A model generated the notes under the pieces. It worked only from the letters and a program-made list of their open reading frames with translations, made no database searches and was not told the origin of the DNA. Of a stretch of DNA of 64,000 nt, positions 16,078-24,316 are shown piece by piece. A program made the position numbers and the translations under genes. Source of the DNA: Limiplasma sp031549415 (GTDB lineage Bacteria > Bacillota > Clostridia > Christensenellales > Aristaeellaceae); contig JAVBPU010000009.1 of assembly GCA_031549415.1 (NCBI GenBank), forward strand, positions 62,001 through 126,000, in the 5' to 3' direction. The first letter of the stretch is position 1; every line of letters starts with the position of its first letter.

Positions 16078-16698
16078 ATGAAAGTGATTTTGCTCAATGG
16101 CAGCCCCCATGAAAAAGGAACCACCTATGCGGCCTTGACGGAAGTGGAAACGACCCTGCAAAAGAATGGGATTGAAACGGAATTGTTGCACCTGGGCAAA
16201 GGCCCCATCCAGGGCTGTACGGCGTGCAGGAATTGCTTTAAAACGGGGCGCTGTGTTTTTTCGGATGTCGTGGTAGACGTGGGTGAAAAAGCCAGAGAGG
16301 CAGATGGAATCATCATTGGGTCGCCGGTTTACTATGCGGGTATGGCCGGAAGCCTAAAAGCCGCCTTGGACCGGCTGTTTTACTCCAACGCGGGGAGATT
16401 CGCGGGGAAGCTGGGGGCGGCGGTGGTCTGCGCCCGCCGGGGCGGCCTTGTGACGGCTTTTGATGACATCAACCGTTATTTTACCATCAGCCATATGCCC
16501 ATTGTGTCCTCTCAGTATTGGAACCAGGTGCATGGCAGCAACGGGGAGGAAGCGAAGCAGGACCTGGAGGGCATGCAGACGATGCGCACCCTGGGGCAAA
16601 ACATGGCCTGGCTGTTGCGTTGCATGGAGGCGGCGAAGGATGCGGGCGTACAGCCGCCCACATACGAAACGGCCCAGCGCACCAATTTTATCCGGTAG
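16078..16698 (+). CDS. Iron-sulfur flavoprotein / NAD(P)H-dependent FMN reductase-like protein
   Basis: A 206-residue flavodoxin-fold protein. It begins with a beta strand and FMN-phosphate loop (MKVILLNGSPHEKGTT) and has the compact cysteine motif C-x2-C-x2-C-x5-C (CTACRNCFKTGRC, from about residue 47) that binds a 4Fe-4S cluster in the archaeal and clostridial iron-sulfur flavoprotein family. The next loop GSPVYYAGMAGSLKAALDR is also typical. Such proteins move electrons between ferredoxin or NAD(P)H and acceptors. The ATG has AAGGAGG 8 bases upstream. A secreted-protein gene follows after about 47 bases and may be co-transcribed. Confidence 0.88.
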   Translation: MKVILLNGSPHEKGTTYAALTEVETTLQKNGIETELLHLGKGPIQGCTACRNCFKTGRCVFSDVVVDVGEKAREADGIIIGSPVYYAGMAGSLKAALDRLFYSNAGRFAGKLGAAVVCARRGGLVTAFDDINRYFTISHMPIVSSQYWNQVHGSNGEEAKQDLEGMQTMRTLGQNMAWLLRCMEAAKDAGVQPPTYETAQRTNFIR

Positions 16699-16745
16699 AG
16701 GCAGGGGCGCTGGAACGAAGAGATGAAAAAGGAGCGATAGGCCCT

Positions 16746-17615
16746 GTGAAAAAAGGAGTGAGGGCGTTGGGCGGTAAGGCCGCTGCTTTCCTGCTGGTGA
16801 TGACGTTTATGACGGTGGGCTTCGCTGGGGCGGAGGGCAGCATCACCACCGTCACTGTGTTTTCAGTGGAGGGAGAAGAACACCAGGAAGCCGCCCGCCC
16901 GGTACCCAGTTCTCTGGAGAGTTTGGCGGAAGATGGGTTTACGGAAGAAGGCGTCCAGGCCCAGCCCGAAGGCCCTGTAACCCAGGCGCGGCAGGATTTC
17001 ATTGACGGCATGCTTCACCTGGCGGAACAGAAATTTGAGGATGCCAATGGACGCGCCCAACGGGCCCATTATAGCGGCGATATTTATGTATGTAAGAATT
17101 TCACCGTCTATTTATTCCGGGAAAACGCCGGGGCTTTCCGCATGGCGGAGTTTCCCACGGTCCCCCTGATCATTCCCGATAATCAGAAAAAGGCCGATTG
17201 CAAGCCCTACGTCTATGGAGTGGAATGGAAAGAGGTATCGGCGGACCAAGGGAATCCCTTTGTGGCGGCAGCCTCCTTCCGGTATGACGAAGGGCTCAGC
17301 AAGGCCGAAAATCGGCAAAAGGCCCGTGAATTTTTGATGCAGGTCCAGCGCGGTGACTATTTCCAGATGGCGGCCAAGTATTACTATGGAACCGGGGCCC
17401 ACAGCATGGTTTTTACGGCGGATTATGACCCGGCTACGGACAGCGTGCATTGGACGGACAGCAACATGAAGGGTGAAAAGCGCGGCGGCGAGCGGTACGG
17501 CTATGTGCAGTATGACGCGGTGAAGGAAATTGACTGGTTTGTGGACGCCTTTTGCCGCAAAGGCTACGGCGCGACAATCTACCGCCTGCGGGACGACATC
17601 ATCTACGGGGAGTAG
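16746..17615 (+). CDS. Secreted protein, candidate papain-like (NlpC/CHAP-type) amidase
   Basis: The 289-residue product starts, by my choice, at GTG 16746 (AAGGAG 11 bases upstream), giving KKGVRALGGKAAAFLLVMT as a signal peptide cleaved near residue 29. The mature protein has a single region that resembles the Cys-His-Asn/Asp order of NlpC/CHAP hydrolases: C116 (GDIYVCKNF), H219 (GTGAHSMVF) and D238-N240 (VHWTDSN), with GDYFQ preceding the histidine. This assignment is inference from motif order; overall similarity is not obvious to me. If right it would cut peptidoglycan peptides. The neighbouring gene on the opposite strand encodes a cell-wall-binding protein. An in-frame TTG at 16767 is an alternative start. 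Confidence 0.72.
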   Translation: MKKGVRALGGKAAAFLLVMTFMTVGFAGAEGSITTVTVFSVEGEEHQEAARPVPSSLESLAEDGFTEEGVQAQPEGPVTQARQDFIDGMLHLAEQKFEDANGRAQRAHYSGDIYVCKNFTVYLFRENAGAFRMAEFPTVPLIIPDNQKKADCKPYVYGVEWKEVSADQGNPFVAAASFRYDEGLSKAENRQKAREFLMQVQRGDYFQMAAKYYYGTGAHSMVFTADYDPATDSVHWTDSNMKGEKRGGERYGYVQYDAVKEIDWFVDAFCRKGYGATIYRLRDDIIYGE

Positions 17616-17668
17616 GGACCTTTACGCAGGGGTCGCCCCTGCATTCCCTGGCCAGATACTGATAGAAA

Positions 17669-17698
17669 GAAAAAAGGTGGACGCTCCCGCGCCCACCC
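17669..17698 (-). terminator. Terminator of the cell-wall-binding protein gene
   Basis: Read leftward, GGTGGGCGC pairs with GCGTCCACC and is followed by a run of T (complement of the A-run at 17669-17675). A degenerate relative of the 49-bp repeat lies just beyond, near 17627. Confidence 0.8.
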
Positions 17699-17716
17699 TC
17701 TGTTTATTGTGCAACC

Positions 17717-20700
17717 TTATTGTACTCCGCTCTTGACCAACCCGGGCCACATGGCTGACGCTTCGCTGTAGGCCTTATCAATGGAGGCTTGGTGCTCGTT
17801 TTGGGCGTTGCTCGTTTTGTTTTCGTGGGTGGTGCTGCCCACAAAGTGGACACAGAACATCCCATAGTAGTTGTTTTGCTCGTGGTACCGCACCCCGTTG
17901 GGGAAGTTGGTGGTAGATACATCATTGAAACCGTGGGGCCAACCATAGATGCTTACGCAGAACACACGGCCGTTCACGTTCAGCCAGGCCGCGCGGCGGT
18001 CCCACTTGCTACCCACAGTGCTCGATGTAAACGCGGGCCAGGGCGCGCCATTTTTCACATCGTTTAAGTTGGGTGCGCTATCGCTGTAGGCAAAGCCCAC
18101 AATGTCGCACATGGTCTTGGTATCGGCCCTGGTGTAAGGCACACAGTCGGCATGATAGGCGCCGGACCAGCGGAACGCGGTAAACACCCTTTTGGTTTCC
18201 ACGTCCATCACCTTGGCGCTGCCGTATTTAGGAATAAGCGTAGCCCCGGCATCCCCAAAGGTCCATCTGGCTTTTTCAACACTGCGAACCGTACCAAAGT
18301 CGCCGCTGTTTATGGGGGTGCCGGTGGTACCGGTGCTGCCGCTGGTCCAGGAGCCAGCGGAATAGGCGGCGGAGGCCATGGGGAAGAGCTTTGCCCAGGT
18401 GGCAGGCCCGATGCTGCCGTCTACGTCCAGTCTGTTGGCGCGCTGGAAATTCCGAACGGCGCTGGAAGTGCCCGCGCCAAAGTTGCCATCCAGGCTGCCC
18501 GTATAGAAGCCCAGCACGGCGAGAGCCAGCTGCGCGGAATGGGCGCGGATATCGCCCACCAGCCCAAGGGTTTCTTTCAAAGAGAAGGAGTAATTTTGCT
18601 TCCAAAGGGTACCGGTGATATAGGTGAGCACATCAGCTTCCGACATGATATCCGTGGTCTTCAGTTCTCGGTTGACAAAGTTATACGCTTTGTTGCCGTA
18701 GTATAGGCTTCCGTACGCCACGTTATTTCTGGTAACGGTGGTGGTGTTCACCAGTTGAAGGATATTGCCGACGCCAATATTCGTAAGGCCTGAGGCGGGC
18801 TTTTCGTCATTGGTAAAGATGTCCAACGGGGCGGTAAGCTTCACATAAGATTTGGTGGAAGAAGGAAGGATGCCGGAGGTGCCGCCGGTACCGCCAGTAC
18901 CGCTGGAATAGGTGACCGTGACGCAATCGCCGCGCACATAGCCGTACACGCCGCTTCCGGTTTGGATATAATACCAGGTATAGCCCCCGGCGGTGACGGC
19001 CGACCCCATCATGGGAACCACGGTGCCAATGCCAAGGACAACGCCGGTTTTGGAACCGTTGGCGGTCTTGCGGACACGGGTGCTGTTTTTAATGACGGTG
19101 ACGTTCCCCGTTTGCGTGGTGGAGCCTGTGGTACCCGAGCCGCTGCCGCCGACGGTCACATAGGAACCCATGAGCCAGCCGGTATCCCCGTTGTAGACAA
19201 CCTTGTACCAGGTGACGCCGCCCGATGTGGTGGTATCAATATAGCTAAGAGTTGTGCCCTTGGGTATTTGCCCCAGACGGGTGGAACGGGTGGAGGTGGA
19301 TTTGCGGAAGTTCACGCTGACGTTGGTATACAGGGTACCTGTGGGACTGAGAGTGTTCCCGCCAATGGCGCCGCTGCTGCCACTGCCATAGCCCTTGGCC
19401 TTGGCCAGGGGGTACAGGGTGGCTTGGGTGATGGGGCCTGCCCGGCCATCTACTTCCAGCTTGTATGCCCGCTGAAAGGCCTTCACGGCGGAAGTGGTTT
19501 CCGGGCCGAAGTTACCGTCCACGTTGCCGCTGTAGTAGCCCATCACTCGAAGGGCTTCCTGCAAGGCGTGTACCCGTACATTGCCCTTGAGCCCCATGTC
19601 CTCCTTCAGGGAGGAAAAACTGGTGGCGGACCAGGGTACATTGGTGATAAACGTGCCAAGCTGGGCATCGGTCATGATGCAGCCGTTGATATCGGTGCCT
19701 TTCACTCTATACACTTTGTTTTCGTAGTACAGGCAATAATATTTTTCACCGCCAACGGAGTAGTACTGGTTGGCCACCAACTGGAGTACAGAACCCTTAC
19801 CAACTGTGACCCCCACAGTAGAGGTTTCGGTGGTGAAAATATTGGTGTCCTTACTCAGCGTCACATAGACCTTTGGGTTGGAGGGAGTGATGGAGGAAGC
19901 GCCGCCGGTAGCGGTGGAGGAGCCATTGCCTGCGGAGATTGCTGCGGCAAAGAGAGTCTGGAGGGTGGCGTTATGCACGTAGGCGCCCTCCGCCGGCGAA
20001 ATGCTGGCGCTGGCCTTGAACTTTGCCATGGCTTGCGTAGTTCCGTCGCCATAGGTGCCATCCAACTCCCCTGAATAATGGCCCAGCACGCTCAGTGCCA
20101 ACTGTACAGCCTGGACTTCGATGTTGTGCTCAAGCCCTTTAGTAAGGGGACCAATCGTGGTGGAGGACCAGAGGGTGCCTTTGATATAACTTTCAACGGC
20201 GGCGCTCTGCAGGACCTTGGAATAGAGCTTGGAAATACCTCCGCCATTGATGGCATCAATGGGACGTTGGGAACCGTTTGCGTCGTAGTATATAAAATAG
20301 GGAAAACCCTGGTCTACATAGAATTGGTTGGAAACTAATTGGCGGTAAGCGGTACCATCATTAAAATACAGTTTAGGGAGCGCGGGTTTGACAGCTTGCG
20401 CTGACTTTACCTGGACAAAACCAGCAGCAATCAGCTCCGTAAAAGAGGGGGTGGGATTCAAAAGAGCGTTAAAAATCGCCCTTTGTGTGGATTGGTCAGC
20501 AATGCCGGTTTCGTTGTACAGCGCCCATTCAACCTGGAAAGCTTTGACTGCATCTTTGGTGCCGGTACCATAGCCGCCATCCAATTCACCCGTGTAATAC
20601 CCCAATGTTTTAAGGGCCTTTTGAAGTCCCTGTACATATATGTTACCTCTGGGGGTATCGGTATCAAAGCGGAAGTTGTAGGTTCCGAGTCCGTTCGCGA

Positions 20701-21133
20701 CATCGTCCCAATAATCATTAATGATAGCATTCATATAATCACTATCAACGAATCCGAAAATCACATCGTCAACGGGAATGGAACATTTTTTACCATTGAT
20801 AAAAGCTAAGAAATAATCCGCCCCTTCGTATACAAAATATACATTGTTGACCAGCTGATAAATATCCCCAGCGGACACGTTAAAAGACGCGGTGCCGCCT
20901 GCTTCGCCATAGACGCCATCGCTTCCAACCTCAAAATAAAATTTTGTATCGGAAGGGAGGATCCTCTCCCAATTGTTGTCGGGCGCCTTTGTGGCGCCTT
21001 TGCTAGTAGGATCCTGAGCCGCCAGGGCCGCCGTAGGCAACGTTGAAAGCAGCAAACACATCAGCAGCAGCAAGGAGACCCCCCTGCGCATGCCTTTCCT
21101 CCCTGTGGAATTTTCGTGCCATGTCGTTTTCAT
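17717..21133 (-). CDS. Large secreted cell-wall protein: four peptidoglycan-binding modules, two SH3b domains
   Basis: A 1138-residue secreted protein. After the signal peptide (MRRGVSLLLLMCLLLSTLP) come four PG_binding_1 repeats at about 165-222, 338-395, 518-575 and 860-920, each with the G-x-Y-S/T-G-x-L/V-D-G-x-x-G signature. Each is preceded by a related ~90-residue module of unknown type ending in SL/LKE or similar. Two bacterial SH3 domains lie at about 600-660 and 678-740. The last ~190 residues form an unassigned domain with conserved-looking W, H and C (PHGF, YHEQ, GMFCVHFVGSTTHE). ATG 21133 has GGAGG 8 bases upstream; ATG 21091, just before the signal peptide, also has GGAGG and is a real alternative. 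Confidence 0.9.
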   Translation of the reverse strand: MKTTWHENSTGRKGMRRGVSLLLLMCLLLSTLPTAALAAQDPTSKGATKAPDNNWERILPSDTKFYFEVGSDGVYGEAGGTASFNVSAGDIYQLVNNVYFVYEGADYFLAFINGKKCSIPVDDVIFGFVDSDYMNAIINDYWDDVANGLGTYNFRFDTDTPRGNIYVQGLQKALKTLGYYTGELDGGYGTGTKDAVKAFQVEWALYNETGIADQSTQRAIFNALLNPTPSFTELIAAGFVQVKSAQAVKPALPKLYFNDGTAYRQLVSNQFYVDQGFPYFIYYDANGSQRPIDAINGGGISKLYSKVLQSAAVESYIKGTLWSSTTIGPLTKGLEHNIEVQAVQLALSVLGHYSGELDGTYGDGTTQAMAKFKASASISPAEGAYVHNATLQTLFAAAISAGNGSSTATGGASSITPSNPKVYVTLSKDTNIFTTETSTVGVTVGKGSVLQLVANQYYSVGGEKYYCLYYENKVYRVKGTDINGCIMTDAQLGTFITNVPWSATSFSSLKEDMGLKGNVRVHALQEALRVMGYYSGNVDGNFGPETTSAVKAFQRAYKLEVDGRAGPITQATLYPLAKAKGYGSGSSGAIGGNTLSPTGTLYTNVSVNFRKSTSTRSTRLGQIPKGTTLSYIDTTTSGGVTWYKVVYNGDTGWLMGSYVTVGGSGSGTTGSTTQTGNVTVIKNSTRVRKTANGSKTGVVLGIGTVVPMMGSAVTAGGYTWYYIQTGSGVYGYVRGDCVTVTYSSGTGGTGGTSGILPSSTKSYVKLTAPLDIFTNDEKPASGLTNIGVGNILQLVNTTTVTRNNVAYGSLYYGNKAYNFVNRELKTTDIMSEADVLTYITGTLWKQNYSFSLKETLGLVGDIRAHSAQLALAVLGFYTGSLDGNFGAGTSSAVRNFQRANRLDVDGSIGPATWAKLFPMASAAYSAGSWTSGSTGTTGTPINSGDFGTVRSVEKARWTFGDAGATLIPKYGSAKVMDVETKRVFTAFRWSGAYHADCVPYTRADTKTMCDIVGFAYSDSAPNLNDVKNGAPWPAFTSSTVGSKWDRRAAWLNVNGRVFCVSIYGWPHGFNDVSTTNFPNGVRYHEQNNYYGMFCVHFVGSTTHENKTSNAQNEHQASIDKAYSEASAMWPGLVKSGVQ

Positions 21134-21238
21134 AAGCGTTGCCTCCGTTTGCATAGTGTAGGAAAATTATGGAAAAATGGCGGGCATAAGTCTATGCACA
21201 CGCATATAAGACGTTAGACTGCCGCTTTTATCATGCCT

Positions 21239-21267
21239 ATTGTATTACAAATTTATTACAATGTCAA
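21239..21267 (-). promoter_or_regulatory. Promoter of the cell-wall protein gene
   Basis: TTGACA (21262-21267), 17 bases, TACAAT (21239-21244) on the minus strand, about 105 bases before the start. Confidence 0.8.
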
Positions 21268-21317
21268 GGCAAAAGCTTGATTTTTTTATGAAAAGCCTGA
21301 TATATGCAGGGCCCACA

Positions 21318-22367
21318 TTATGCAGGGCTTCTGGAAGAAAATACCACTATATGTTGTTCCAAGGCGATGATGGCAGCTTCCTGGGTAGTGACGCTGGCAC
21401 AGAAGCGCACCGCCGCGTGCCCCGGGTCCACCTGCTGCCAATGGGCGAAAGAATACTCTGTCTGCAGCGCGTGAATCATGGCCGTGGGCAGAACGGGGAA
21501 AACCTGGTTGGCCACCGTGTCGCACAACAAGGGAAAGCCTTGGGCCACAAAAGCTTTTTTGATGCGCTGGGCATAGCGGTTGGCCCGGTCGCAGGCTTGC
21601 ATGTAATAGCCCTCCGAAAGCAAGGCCAGGAACTGGACCCCCAGCAGCCGTCCTTTGGCCAGCATGCCGCCACGCTGCTTGATGGCATACCGGAAACAGG
21701 GCTGCAAACCTTCATGCACCAGCACGATGGCCTCGCCAAAAAGCAGACCGGCTTTGGTGCCGCCAATGGTGAATACATCGCAGCAGCGGGCCAGAAAGGG
21801 CAAATCCACCTGAGGGTCCGCCGCCAGGCCATAGCCCAGCCGGGCCCCATCCAAAAATAGCCATAGCCCGTGGGTTTTACAAACGGCGCTGAGGGTGGCC
21901 AGCTCCGCGCGGGTATAGAGCGTGCCCATCTCGGTAGGGTGGCTGATGTACACCATGGCGGGTTTTACCATGTGCTCATGGGTGCTGTCCTCCCGGTGGG
22001 CCCGGACGGCCTCCTCCACCTGCTGGGCGGACAGCTTGCCCTCTTTGCCGGGAAGGGCCAGCACCTTGTGGCCACAGGCCTCAATGGCTCCGGTTTCGTG
22101 AATGTTGATGTGCCCGGTATCAGCACAAAGCACCCCTTCCCAGGGGCGCAGGGCGGAGGCAATCACGGTGAGATTGGCCTGGGTGCCGCCCACCACGAAG
22201 TGTACGGCGGCGGCGGGGCAATCCGTCAGGCCGCGAATGAGGGCACGGGCCTCCTCACAGGAAGTGTCCTCGCCATAGCCTACGGTTTGCTGCGCGTTGG
22301 TATCCACCAAAGCCTGCAATACGCGAGGGTCCGCGCCTTCCAAATAATCGCATTCAAAGTGAATCAT
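21318..22367 (-). CDS. Low-specificity threonine aldolase-like PLP enzyme
   Basis: A 349-residue fold-type I PLP enzyme of the beta-eliminating lyase / threonine aldolase family, which splits L-threonine or allo-threonine to glycine and acetaldehyde. It begins MIHFECDYLEGADPRVL, has the PLP-phosphate glycine loop (VVGGTQAN), the HINIHETGA segment, the DGAR motif (LFLDGARLGYGL) and the PLP lysine in TIGGTKAG. The ATG has GGAGG 5 bases upstream and its own promoter. The precise amino-acid substrate is inferred from the family. Confidence 0.9.
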   Translation of the reverse strand: MIHFECDYLEGADPRVLQALVDTNAQQTVGYGEDTSCEEARALIRGLTDCPAAAVHFVVGGTQANLTVIASALRPWEGVLCADTGHINIHETGAIEACGHKVLALPGKEGKLSAQQVEEAVRAHREDSTHEHMVKPAMVYISHPTEMGTLYTRAELATLSAVCKTHGLWLFLDGARLGYGLAADPQVDLPFLARCCDVFTIGGTKAGLLFGEAIVLVHEGLQPCFRYAIKQRGGMLAKGRLLGVQFLALLSEGYYMQACDRANRYAQRIKKAFVAQGFPLLCDTVANQVFPVLPTAMIHALQTEYSFAHWQQVDPGHAAVRFCASVTTQEAAIIALEQHIVVFSSRSPA

Positions 22368-22408
22368 AGGGGCCTCCGTTGTTGCCGCTTTCGCAGAAGA
22401 TGGTTTTG

Positions 22409-22437
22409 ATACTATCGCTTTTTTGAAAAAATGTCAA
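22409..22437 (-). promoter_or_regulatory. Promoter of the threonine aldolase-like gene
   Basis: TTGACA (22432-22437), 17 bases, TAGTAT (22409-22414) on the minus strand. Confidence 0.75.
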
Positions 22438-22482
22438 TGTGAGCTTGGCTTCATGGGGGGCAGGCGCAGGATGCCCGCAGAA

Positions 22483-23166
22483 TTAGAAAAACTCCCTGGG
22501 CGAGCGAAGCAAGGTAAAGTGGTTTTTGCGATAGGTCAGCCAGCCATCCGTTTTCATGCGCATCAGTTCATGGGACAGGGCGGACCGGTCCACCCCCAGG
22601 TAGGCGGCCATCTGTTCCCGGGTGAGAGGGAGGACAAAGCGTTGTCCCTGGGCTTCCAAAAAGGGCCGCAGGTAAAGCAGAACCTTTTCCCGCAGGGTTT
22701 TGGCGGCCAAAATCTCCATGCGGGCTTGCAGATGCAGGTTTTTTTCCGCCATGATGCGCAGCAGGTTTTCCAGCAGCCGGGCATGAAAGCGGCAGGCCTC
22801 TTGCAGGGGATGGAGAAGCGTTTCGGCGGGAAGTCGCAGAACCTGACAGGGCTCCTGGGTCATCACCCACACCGGGCTGGGACGGCCTGCCAGGCAAAGA
22901 GTTTCAGCAAAAAGGTCCCCAGGTCCCAGGCGAGCGATGAGAGCGGGTTGGCCATCCAAGCCGTCTTTGCGGATGTGGGCTGTGCCGGAGAGAAGAACCC
23001 CGATGAACCCGGCGGGTTCCCCTGCTTGCAGCAGGGCTTCTCCTCCCGGGGATTTGACGCTGCGGGCCCCAAGGCAATCCAGCATCGCGGGGTAGTCCTT
23101 AGGAGCAAAGCCGCTAAAAAGCGCGCATTGGCGCAAACCTGATTCCATGACTGGATTGATTTCCAC
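22483..23166 (-). CDS. Crp/Fnr family transcriptional regulator
   Basis: A 227-residue regulator with an N-terminal cyclic-nucleotide-binding beta roll (about 10-125, with PGGEALLQAGEPAG and GPGDLFAETLCL) and a C-terminal winged helix-turn-helix (LTREQMAAYLGVDRSALSHE). The Fnr-type N-terminal cysteine cluster is absent, though several cysteines are scattered. It starts at GTG 23164-23166, with GAGGGGGG 7 bases upstream; ATG 23146-23148 is the alternative and the longer frame crosses the promoter. It is divergent from a DUF1858 gene. That arrangement, with a repeat between the promoters, suggests control of redox or nitrosative stress genes, as for HcpR-type regulators. Confidence 0.88.
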   Translation of the reverse strand: MEINPVMESGLRQCALFSGFAPKDYPAMLDCLGARSVKSPGGEALLQAGEPAGFIGVLLSGTAHIRKDGLDGQPALIARLGPGDLFAETLCLAGRPSPVWVMTQEPCQVLRLPAETLLHPLQEACRFHARLLENLLRIMAEKNLHLQARMEILAAKTLREKVLLYLRPFLEAQGQRFVLPLTREQMAAYLGVDRSALSHELMRMKTDGWLTYRKNHFTLLRSPREFF

Positions 23167-23204
23167 GGGATGTCCCCCCTCTTTCTTGAGAAGTCCGTAC
23201 GGAT

Positions 23205-23233
23205 AGCATACCGCAGGCGGGTCCCGGATGCAA
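23205..23233 (-). promoter_or_regulatory. Promoter of the Crp/Fnr gene
   Basis: TTGCAT (23228-23233), 17 bases, TATGCT (23205-23210) on the minus strand. Confidence 0.65.
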
Positions 23234-23239
23234 GGGCAC

Positions 23240-23275
23240 AGCCCAAAGAGGGAACAAGAGCCCAAAGAGGGAACA
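23240..23275. repeat. Tandem 17-bp repeat between divergent promoters
   Basis: AGCCCAAAGAGGGAACA occurs twice without mismatch at 23240-23256 and 23259-23275, a 19-base period. It lies between the -35 elements of the crp-like and DUF1858 promoters, so it may be a tandem operator. Confidence 0.8.
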
Positions 23276-23290
23276 TACCCTGCGATTTCA

Positions 23291-23320
23291 TTGACAATGA
23301 ATGGGGCAGAATGGTAAGAT
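23291..23320 (+). promoter_or_regulatory. Promoter of the DUF1858 gene
   Basis: TTGACA (23291-23296), 18 bases, TAAGAT (23315-23320). Confidence 0.75.
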
Positions 23321-23372
23321 GAAAAGGCGGACAGCCGCCATGGCTGGCCGCAAAAGAAGGAGAGATTGAAGG

Positions 23373-23573
23373 ATGGTTTCAAAGGAGATGTCCATTGGTC
23401 AGGTGCTTGCCCTCAATCGGGGAACGGCCAGCATTTTCATGGGCTTTGGGATGCACTGCCTAGGCTGTCCCCACGCCACGGCGGAGTCCCTTGAGGATGC
23501 CTGCGCGGCCCATGGCGCGGATGTGGAGACCCTTGTGGAAAAACTGAACGCGTTTTTGGAAGAGAAGGCCTAA
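23373..23573 (+). CDS. DUF1858 redox-disulfide protein
   Basis: A 66-residue protein of the DUF1858 family, also described as a hybrid-cluster-protein-associated redox disulfide domain. The family cysteine pair is present (GMHCLGCPHATAESLEDAC, CxxC at about 28/31) in a small helical fold; the N-terminus (EMSIGQVLALNRGTASIF) is typical. The exact function is unknown, with genomic links to nitrosative stress in anaerobes. AAGGAG lies 10 bases upstream. The next gene is a ferritin-like protein and the divergent gene a Crp/Fnr regulator, so the three may form a small redox-stress unit. Confidence 0.9.
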   Translation: MVSKEMSIGQVLALNRGTASIFMGFGMHCLGCPHATAESLEDACAAHGADVETLVEKLNAFLEEKA

Positions 23574-23636
23574 TTGGGCCAAAAGATGGGATAAGAAGCA
23601 CGTGAGGAAAAGGTTTTGCACGGGCCTTGAGGAAAC

Positions 23637-23665
23637 GTGGAAAACGTGGAAAACCTGTGGAAAAC
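23637..23665. repeat. Three copies of GTGGAAAAC
   Basis: GTGGAAAAC occurs at 23637-23645, 23646-23654 and 23657-23665 in the gap between the DUF1858 and ferritin-like genes. The last copy, TGTGGAAAAC, is close to but not a DnaA box. Confidence 0.6.
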
Positions 23666-23685
23666 ATAAGGGAAAGTAGGAGCCT

Positions 23686-24162
23686 ATGCAGATACGATCC
23701 GCCCAAGAAGCACTGTTTATTGCCGCCGAGATGGAGCGCCGCGCCGTGCAGGTCTATCAGCGCGCGCTGATGCTGCTGGAGGACCAGGGCAGGCATGGGG
23801 AACCGATCTGCGATTCCCTGCGCCATACCCTGGCGGATGAGCAGCGCCATTTGCAGCAATTTCATACGCTATACCTGGGGCTTGGGGAGCCTATGGAAAG
23901 GCAGCTCACCCTGGCCGCCATTGCCAATGGAGTCTTGTTTGAAGGCGGGCTGATGGAGGCGGTGCGGGAGGGCTTTGTCAGCGATGTGCCCGGCATGCTG
24001 GGCTATGCCGCCCAGGAGGAGGCCCGCGCGGCGGAAACCTACCATGCTTTTGCCCGGCAGTGCCGAGACCCGGAAACCAGGGCGGTGCTGGAAGCGATTG
24101 CGGTCGAAGAGGAGAGGCACCTGAGCGATTTGCTGACCCAGAAGGGCGATACCGAGGAATAG
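23686..24162 (+). CDS. Ferritin-like di-iron protein (rubrerythrin type without rubredoxin domain)
   Basis: A 158-residue four-helix bundle with the expected metal ligands in order: E in MERRAVQVY, DEQRH, EEARAAETY and EEERH. This matches rubrerythrin-type di-iron sites. The C-terminal rubredoxin domain of classical rubrerythrin is missing. The likely role is peroxide or iron handling in an anaerobe. A GTAGGAG-type site precedes the ATG. It follows the DUF1858 gene by about 110 bases with no terminator seen. Confidence 0.85.
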   Translation: MQIRSAQEALFIAAEMERRAVQVYQRALMLLEDQGRHGEPICDSLRHTLADEQRHLQQFHTLYLGLGEPMERQLTLAAIANGVLFEGGLMEAVREGFVSDVPGMLGYAAQEEARAAETYHAFARQCRDPETRAVLEAIAVEEERHLSDLLTQKGDTEE

Positions 24163-24230
24163 GGATGTTTTGTCCACACCCGTTTGCCCGAAACCAGTAT
24201 TGTTGCCTAACGGGCCTGGTCGGCAAGCTG

Positions 24231-24256
24231 ATTGCCCCCGCGGATGCGGGGGCAAT
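24231..24256 (+). terminator. GC-rich hairpin between the ferritin-like and ECF genes
   Basis: ATTGCCCCCGC pairs exactly with GCGGGGGCAAT. There is no T-run, so it may be a transcript-end stabiliser or part of a leader. No known riboswitch core was recognised around it. Confidence 0.45.
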
Positions 24257-24316
24257 GCTGTAGGGCAAGGCGGGATAGAGAAGCGCGACACGCTAAATAA
24301 AGAAGGTTTAAAAAGG

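Noticed and set aside
24170..24316. Thiamine, FMN or cobalamin riboswitch before the ECF S gene
   Set aside because: Only a simple GC hairpin is clear; none of the conserved cores of those riboswitches could be found by eye.
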